A DNA stretch of 10,114 nucleotides from JAULZV01 sp964401885 (GTDB taxonomy: Bacteria > Patescibacteriota > Minisyncoccia > Phycocordibacterales > JAACPR01): assembly GCA_964401885.1 (NCBI GenBank), contig CAYOAC010000028.1, positions 1-10,114 on the forward strand, written 5' to 3'. This document shows, in pieces, positions 6,524 to 10,114 of this stretch (position 1 is its first letter; each line of letters starts with the position of its first letter). The notes under the pieces are model-generated. The model ran no database searches. It was not told the origin of the DNA and was given only the letters and a program-made list of their open reading frames with translations. A program made the translations under genes and the position numbers.

Positions 6524-7138
6524 ATGGCAAACAAAATAATATCTGTGTTTATTGAATTTTTTTTCCCACAGACACATTTACAAGTTTTTTTGGAAAAATG
6601 TTCGCAACTTAAATTTGAGTCAAAACTCACTTCTAGATTACAAAATAAAGATAATATCTTCTATCCATTTTATTATAGAGACTTTTTTGTAAGAGATTGC
6701 ATCTTTGAACTAAAAGAAAGAAACTCAAAAAAAGTCGCAAATTTATTCGGAAATATCATTAGTAAGTGGATTATCAAAAAGATAATGGATTCAAAAAACC
6801 CACAACTAAAAAACTTTTTTATAACCCCTATTCCTCAACATTTTTCTAAAACCAGAGAAAAAGGATTCTGTCATACAACCACCTTTTCAAATTCAATCAT
6901 CTCATCAATAAAAAACAGATACCCAGAATTAAACGTTACACTGTTTACGGGTATTAAAAAAATCAAAAAAAATTCAAAACTCCATAAATCTAAGAACAAA
7001 AGATCTCGTTTTAATTTTATAAAAAATACGATGAAATCTTTTATAACCAAACAGGATGCAATAAGTTCATATTTTTTTATTATAGACGATGTTTATACTA
7101 CTGGGGCAACTTTTCAAGAAGCGGGGCGGGGGGGTTGA
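6524..7138 (+). CDS. comFC: ComF/ComFC-family phosphoribosyltransferase-like protein, 3' end corrupted
   Basis: ComFC proteins are cytoplasmic phosphoribosyltransferase-fold proteins needed for natural transformation in several bacteria. Visible motifs are FYYRDFFVRDCIFELKERN (50-68, the family's F.Y...VR..I..LK region), TPIPQHFSKTREKGF (101-115, matching PVP..R.R.RGF), KNKRSRFNFIKN (157-168, the R..N element) and the PRPP loop FIIDDVYTTGAT (185-196). The N-terminal CxxC zinc finger of classical ComF is absent: FFFPQTHL keeps only the FP, and Cys26 stands alone. The natural sequence stops being believable at about 7121, after FQEA. The last codons (GRGG and a TGA) belong to a G-rich stretch leading into a scaffold gap, so about 20-30 C-terminal residues are missing and the stop is false. 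It is divergent from pilM, which fits a role in DNA uptake through the pilus. Confidence 0.85.
   Translation: MANKIISVFIEFFFPQTHLQVFLEKCSQLKFESKLTSRLQNKDNIFYPFYYRDFFVRDCIFELKERNSKKVANLFGNIISKWIIKKIMDSKNPQLKNFFITPIPQHFSKTREKGFCHTTTFSNSIISSIKNRYPELNVTLFTGIKKIKKNSKLHKSKNKRSRFNFIKNTMKSFITKQDAISSYFFIIDDVYTTGATFQEAGRGG
7111..7126 (+). repeat. Left arm of 16-bp inverted repeat flanking the assembly gap
   Basis: TTTTCAAGAAGCGGGG here is the exact reverse complement of 7402-7417. The first 12 bases are natural comF coding sequence (FQEA), followed at once by a G-rich run. An arm inside a gene and an arm next to the following gene, both turning into G on the strand that points into the gap, suggests an assembly or amplification artefact rather than a genuine element. 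Confidence 0.7.
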
Positions 7139-7222
7139 GGCGCCCGGGGGCGTGGTTTAAATATTTTTTTTTTTTGTATGGGGAGATAAATTAAAATTGT
7201 TTTTTTGTTTTNNNNNNNNNNA

Positions 7223-7282
7223 ATTGGAGAAATTGGTGGTAGTGCAGAAGAAGAAGCCGCGGAGTTCTTAAAGAAAAACAAG
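7223..7282 (+). pseudogene. Fragment resembling succinate-CoA ligase alpha subunit (SucD)
   Basis: Immediately after the N run one frame reads IGEIGGSAEEEAAEFLKKNK. This closely matches the well-conserved IGEIGGSAEE(E/D)AA segment of SucD as I remember it, and the match is too specific to be chance. Downstream the reading (VHITMNAIF) no longer looks like SucD, which should continue with a PVV.YIAG-type strand. The part from EAAEFLKK onward could instead be the lost ComF C-terminus (after FQEA), joined here by shared GAAGC bases. The piece is too short to be a gene. Its place beside a scaffold gap points to a chimeric read or foreign metagenomic sequence. Confidence 0.45.
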
Positions 7283-7401
7283 GTACATATTACTATGAAC
7301 GCTATCTTTCCTCTCTGTTTTTGTGTTTATCCCACATTTCGACTTTTTTTAACCCCTGGGCCAAATTTCACACACCCCGCCCGTTTTTCACCCCCCCCCC
7401 C

Positions 7402-7417
7402 CCCCGCTTCTTGAAAA
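7402..7417 (-). repeat. Right arm of 16-bp inverted repeat flanking the assembly gap
   Basis: CCCCGCTTCTTGAAAA is the exact reverse complement of 7111-7126. It joins the C15 run to the AT-rich sequence just past the stop of the DUF5652-type gene. See the left arm for interpretation. Confidence 0.7.
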
Positions 7418-7431
7418 TATTTTTTTTATTT

Positions 7432-7728
7432 CTATCGCTCATTAAATTCAATTTCTTTTTGTGGATTCTTGAGACCCCATTGACTCCATTTTGAGACATA
7501 ATCCCTACCCCTTTTACTAAAGAAGAAAATATAAATCATTTCTAATATACCCAAAGTATTAATTACCAAAATAATAATAAACCAATATTTGTTTTTTTCT
7601 TGAGCAGCAATCCAGATCGCAAAACCTTTCCAAACCATAATCCAAACAATCATTATAATAAATAAGATTTTAGTGGACATGTCCATGTTTAAAAGCGGAC
7701 TAATATCTATGTATGCATTTGTATTCAT
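7432..7728 (-). CDS. DUF5652-type two-helix membrane protein
   Basis: A 98-residue small membrane protein. Helix 1 (about 20-42) contains VWIMVWKGFAIWIAAQ and helix 2 (about 48-70) contains WFIIILVINTLGILEMIYIFFF. The WKG.A.W.AA...WFI...NTLGILE..YIFFF pattern matches what I recall of DUF5652, common in Candidate Phyla Radiation genomes and without known function. A hydrophilic C-terminal tail (71-98) carries RGRDYVSKWSQWG. It is the last gene of the envelope operon, 21 nt after the acyltransferase stop. However, a TGATATCAT sequence ending 6 nt before its ATG suggests it may also have its own promoter. The stop is TAG, and the flank beyond it enters the unreliable gap region. The family call is from memory of the pattern; function is unknown. 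Confidence 0.8.
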   Translation of the reverse strand: MNTNAYIDISPLLNMDMSTKILFIIMIVWIMVWKGFAIWIAAQEKNKYWFIIILVINTLGILEMIYIFFFSKRGRDYVSKWSQWGLKNPQKEIEFNER

Positions 7729-7734
7729 ATGTAT

Positions 7735-7743
7735 ATGATATCA
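7735..7743 (-). promoter_or_regulatory. Candidate extended -10 before the DUF5652-type gene
   Basis: The minus strand reads TGATATCAT (7743-7735), an extended -10 with one mismatch, ending 6 nt before the ATG at 7728. No -35 is apparent. The spacing to the start codon equals that at three other genes in the window. Confidence 0.35.
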
Positions 7744-7749
7744 CTAAGT

Positions 7750-8868
7750 TTATATTTTAAAATATTTTACAATTTTTTCTGAAATATTCTTCAATATAAA
7801 ACCTATCCCCATGAATAAAACTAAGTATAGAATAGTAGCAAACCAACCAGGAAAATTTTTATAAAAAATATCATAACGATACATTATCGGCCAATGTAAT
7901 AGATATAATTCATAAGAATATATGCCGAATATATAAAGCAATTTTGATTCTATTTTTTTGAAAAAGAACAAAATCAAAATTGCAATCGTAGTCACAATAC
8001 TAGTTAATTGCTCCAAAATAATACCTTTTCCAACCCCAGAATGATAAGCAAAATAAGAGATAAAAGAAATTAACAAAATCATAAATGAATAATAGAATAT
8101 CTTTTTAAATAAAATAGATGAATGTTTCATTTTTTCTATAAAATTATGGAAAAATAATTTTATCTTTGAATTATTTTGATTAGCAAACCAAGCAATTAAA
8201 ATTCCTAGAGGGAAAGCTATTATGTGAGATTTTTGAAGACCAGAAACTCCACTTAATATTGGCAGATTAAGATTCGTCACAACAAAAGCCAATATAAATA
8301 AGCTAAAGGATGTTATCCATATATGTTTCTTTGAAAAAACAATTGGGTACAAAACATAGAAGAACAATATTAAAGTAAAATACCAAAAAGGTGAATTCAA
8401 GTCATTATAAATATTTGCACTTGTAAATATTCCCAAAAAAGCTTTACCTATAAAAGCCCAGGAATAGGATATTTTTAAAATTAAAAAATCCATAATTAAA
8501 AATGTTGAAAGAACTAGCCAAAATGGAATCATTAGTTTTAAAACTCTTTTTTTGTAAAATTGAAATATAGTTTCGTCTTTTTTTAATTTACTAATCGTCA
8601 AACCGTAACCAGAGAGAATCAAAAACAGATCAACCCCCACTCCTGCAGCTATAGTTAAAGGAAAAAGAAATCTATGGTCATCCACCAAAAAATATCCGAT
8701 ATGAGAAAAAATAATAGCCAAAATAGCAAACCCTTTTAATTCTTGAGTTATAGATATCGAAAAACCCTCTTCTATCTTTTTACGACCAAGCGAAAATAAA
8801 AATATAATCAAAAATATTGAGATAAATATCCAATTTGATTGGATGACATTATTTATTGAAACTATCAT
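7750..8868 (-). CDS. Acyltransferase family 3 (AT3) integral membrane protein
   Basis: A 372-residue polytopic membrane protein of the AT3 family (about ten helices), which moves acyl groups, often acetyl, across the membrane onto glycans or lipids. Family signatures are ELKGFAILAIIFSHIGYF (43-60, with the conserved His56), GVGVDLFLILSGYGL (76-90), FYKKRVLKLMIPFWLVL (104-120, the R.....P.W element), PFWYFTLILFFYVLYP (160-175) and IYSYELYLLHWPI (336-348). Its start overlaps the end of the SGNH hydrolase gene by 20 bp, implying translational coupling. In OafB-type enzymes an AT3 and an SGNH domain are fused in one chain; here they are separate neighbours and probably cooperate. Target unknown: a surface polysaccharide, glycoprotein or cell-wall polymer is possible. 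Full length. Confidence 0.92.
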   Translation of the reverse strand: MIVSINNVIQSNWIFISIFLIIFLFSLGRKKIEEGFSISITQELKGFAILAIIFSHIGYFLVDDHRFLFPLTIAAGVGVDLFLILSGYGLTISKLKKDETIFQFYKKRVLKLMIPFWLVLSTFLIMDFLILKISYSWAFIGKAFLGIFTSANIYNDLNSPFWYFTLILFFYVLYPIVFSKKHIWITSFSLFILAFVVTNLNLPILSGVSGLQKSHIIAFPLGILIAWFANQNNSKIKLFFHNFIEKMKHSSILFKKIFYYSFMILLISFISYFAYHSGVGKGIILEQLTSIVTTIAILILFFFKKIESKLLYIFGIYSYELYLLHWPIMYRYDIFYKNFPGWFATILYLVLFMGIGFILKNISEKIVKYFKI

Positions 8869-9586
8869 AAATTATCTTTGCCCACATGGCATAACCTAAA
8901 ACCGACGGGTGAAACAAATCCGAAGAATAATATTCATCGTGTTTTGCTGATTGAAAAGTTGGTGAGTAAATATCTATATACTCTAATTTATAATCTAATG
9001 CAAATTGTTTCAAAACCTCATTAAAGTCTTTGATATTATTATCGAAATAATAATTATATGGTGGAAGGATTAAAGATTCGGAACCAATATATGGAATACT
9101 AATTATATAAATCTTAGCTTTGGTTTCTTGAGTCAGTCTTTTTAAAATAAAGTCATAGTTGTTTTTAAAAACATCTTTTGAAATATTACTATGGACATCA
9201 TTTACCCCTATTAGTATTGTTATAACATCTGGTTGGATTTTGATAGTTGATTCCAATAATTTATCTATAACATCCTGACTTTTTGCTCCAGGTATTGCCT
9301 GAGGTTTTAAAATAATTTGATTATCTTTACTTAAATATTTTGAAAATAAATAAGGATATGATTCTTTATAATTATCTACTCCCACCCCAGCAGTTAAACT
9401 ATCTCCCAATGCAACATATATTTTTTTATTATTAGAATTATCACCTATTGTATATGTGTGTGTTTTTTCTGAAGAAATTAGTCCCATGGATTCGATTTTA
9501 GCATAAATATGAGCGTAAGATCTATTTAAATAGATACCAAGTAAAATCAAAATGATTATGGATATTGAGATAACTACTTTTTTCAT
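8849..9586 (-). CDS. Membrane-anchored SGNH/GDSL hydrolase or acyl-transfer protein
   Basis: A 245-residue protein with an N-terminal signal anchor (about 4-20, VVISISIIILILLGIYL) and an extracytoplasmic SGNH domain. Block I is ALGDSLTAGVGV (59-70, nucleophile Ser63), block II has Gly100 in AIPGAKSQDV, block III is IGVND (126-130, oxyanion Asn129), and block V is SDLFHPSVLGY (222-232, Asp223 and His226). The catalytic set is complete. Such enzymes remove, or with an AT3 partner transfer, acetyl groups on surface sugars. The overlap with the downstream AT3 gene and a shared operon support joint work on one substrate, which is inference. It is the first gene of the operon, with a TATAAT exactly 6 nt before its ATG and no Shine-Dalgarno. 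No lipobox is seen. Confidence 0.9.
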   Translation of the reverse strand: MKKVVISISIIILILLGIYLNRSYAHIYAKIESMGLISSEKTHTYTIGDNSNNKKIYVALGDSLTAGVGVDNYKESYPYLFSKYLSKDNQIILKPQAIPGAKSQDVIDKLLESTIKIQPDVITILIGVNDVHSNISKDVFKNNYDFILKRLTQETKAKIYIISIPYIGSESLILPPYNYYFDNNIKDFNEVLKQFALDYKLEYIDIYSPTFQSAKHDEYYSSDLFHPSVLGYAMWAKIIYDSFNK

Positions 9587-9592
9587 AAAATG

Positions 9593-9598
9593 ATTATA
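9593..9598 (-). promoter_or_regulatory. Candidate -10 element for the SGNH-AT3-DUF5652 operon (leaderless type)
   Basis: The minus strand reads AGTATAATCATTTTATG. The TATAAT (9598-9593) is followed by 6 nt and the ATG, nearly the same as the response-regulator start (TATAATTATTTTATG), and TATAATCATTTTAT also appears upstream of pilM. No -35 is visible in the AT-rich 54-bp gap, and no terminator for the upstream gene is seen. Confidence 0.45.
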
Positions 9599-9640
9599 CT
9601 ATTTTAAAAAACAAAATACTAAAAATTAATTTAATATTAT

Positions 9641-10114
9641 CTACATCTTTCTGGTATCGTATGCCCAGTGTAATAAAGCTTGGCGTTGTCTGGGTCTACA
9701 GAAAAAATCTCCATTTCGACAATTATTTTTTATTTGATAAACATGTCTTATCATGGCTTTCCATCTTTTAATTTGTCTAGCGTCTTCTTTAGGAATTCTT
9801 CTACCCATATAATATCGACAATACCACTGAAACCACCCTCTTGGGTCTTCTTTATATATCCAACCTTTACTTTTCCATACTGAAAGAGGTTGGCTTGCAT
9901 TTTTCTTGAAAAAATTAATTTCAGGATCATGAAACTCAGAATTCAATTTTGCATTTTTAAACCAATCTTTAGGAAATTCATCTTTGCAATCCGTCATATA
10001 TTTTCCACCGAATGCTCCTAGAGTCAAAATCTGTTTAGGGGTTAATTGAGGTTTGAATTCTGGATCAAAATTCTTCCCTATTGGCTCTATACATTCATAG
10101 GTATATCCTTTTTG
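9641..10114 (-). CDS. Conserved aromatic-rich protein of unknown function, C-terminal part (cut by right edge)
   Basis: The frame is open from the right edge to a TAG at 9641-9643, giving 157 residues with the N-terminus outside. A TTG at 10027 is not a real start, because 29 further open codons precede it with similar composition (including PEFKPQLTPKQILTLGAFGG). Notable segments are TPKQILTLGAFGGKYM, ASQPLSVWKSKGWIYKEDPRG, WFQWYCRYYMGRRIP, RQIKRWKAMIRH, and a C-terminal NCRNGDFFCRPRQRQALLHW. It is basic, very rich in Trp and Tyr, has three Cys near the end or in the WYCRYY motif, and has no membrane helix or signal in view. Such dense aromatic and Arg motifs imply strong conservation and perhaps nucleic-acid binding, but I cannot name the family. 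It precedes the SGNH operon by 54 bp on the same strand. Confidence 0.75.
   Translation of the reverse strand, partial: QKGYTYECIEPIGKNFDPEFKPQLTPKQILTLGAFGGKYMTDCKDEFPKDWFKNAKLNSEFHDPEINFFKKNASQPLSVWKSKGWIYKEDPRGWFQWYCRYYMGRRIPKEDARQIKRWKAMIRHVYQIKNNCRNGDFFCRPRQRQALLHWAYDTRKM

Larger units (their letters stand above)
7124..7431. other. Unreliable scaffold-gap region with N run and homopolymers
   Basis: This 308-bp stretch has no credible gene. It contains 10 N (7212-7221), a G-rich run (7121-7134), T12 (7164-7175), C15 (7391-7405) and GC-rich patches (such as CGCCCGGGGGCG near 7141) in an otherwise AT-rich window. Bases around 7223-7309 look like real coding sequence, described separately. 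The composition change is abrupt at both ends. The simplest reading is a gap filled with low-quality read tails. The true comF 3' end and any terminators between the converging comF and DUF5652 genes should lie here. Confidence 0.85.

Noticed and set aside
7205..7414. Plus-strand open frame across the N run and the C15 tract
   Set aside because: It spans undetermined bases, ends in a proline run from poly-C, and only its short SucD-like middle resembles protein.
10025..10027. TTG at 10027 as the start of the right-edge protein
   Set aside because: The frame stays open for another 29 codons to the window edge, with protein-like composition that runs smoothly into the rest, so the gene is cut by the edge.
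1..10114. UGA recoding, as in Absconditabacteria and Gracilibacteria
   Set aside because: No complete gene ends in TGA, but none needs an in-frame TGA either. All long genes read through with the standard code and use ordinary GGN glycine codons. The one TGA, at the comF end, is in corrupted sequence.
1..10114. CRISPR array, tRNA, rRNA or insertion sequence
   Set aside because: I saw no regularly spaced repeats, no tRNA or rRNA signatures and no transposase-like reading frame. The only inverted repeats of note are at the gap and in the pilM-comF promoter.

Overview
The window is AT-rich DNA from a compact bacterial genome. I infer a member of the Candidate Phyla Radiation (Patescibacteria) or a similarly reduced lineage. 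The reasons are very tight gene spacing, small proteins, a type IV pilus set with a membrane-anchored PilP substitute and no PilQ in view, a ComF protein without its zinc finger, and a two-helix DUF5652-type membrane protein that I associate with that group. All usable stop codons are TAA or TAG, and the standard code reads every gene without interruption.

Region 1 (1-6492, all minus strand) is a type IV pilus operon. In order of transcription it reads pilM, pilN, pilO, a pilP-like gene, pilB, a stand-alone response regulator, pilT and pilC (cut by the left edge). PilM, PilN, PilO and the PilP-like protein form the inner-membrane alignment complex. PilB and PilT are the extension and retraction ATPases, and PilC is the membrane platform. 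No pilin gene is visible. The receiver protein sits between the two motor ATPases and may tune them.

Region 2 (6493-7138, plus strand) is a comFC-type phosphoribosyltransferase gene, divergent from pilM across only 31 bp. The pairing of a pilus operon with comF suggests natural DNA uptake. The gene runs into bad sequence just after its PRPP-binding loop.

Region 3 (about 7124-7431) is not trustworthy. It has a run of 10 N, G- and C-rich homopolymer stretches, a 16-bp inverted repeat on the two sides, and a short coding fragment that resembles succinate-CoA ligase alpha. It looks like a scaffold gap padded with poor or chimeric sequence.

Region 4 (7432-9586, minus strand) is a small envelope operon: an SGNH/GDSL hydrolase with a membrane anchor, an overlapping acyltransferase-3 membrane protein, and the DUF5652-type protein. 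The first two probably act together on acylation of a surface glycan. Region 5 (9641-10114) is the C-terminal part of an aromatic-rich conserved protein whose function I do not recognise.

Two features recur across the window. No gene has a well-placed, strong Shine-Dalgarno sequence, and four genes have a TATAAT/TATCAT hexamer exactly 6 nt before the ATG, which suggests leaderless transcripts.
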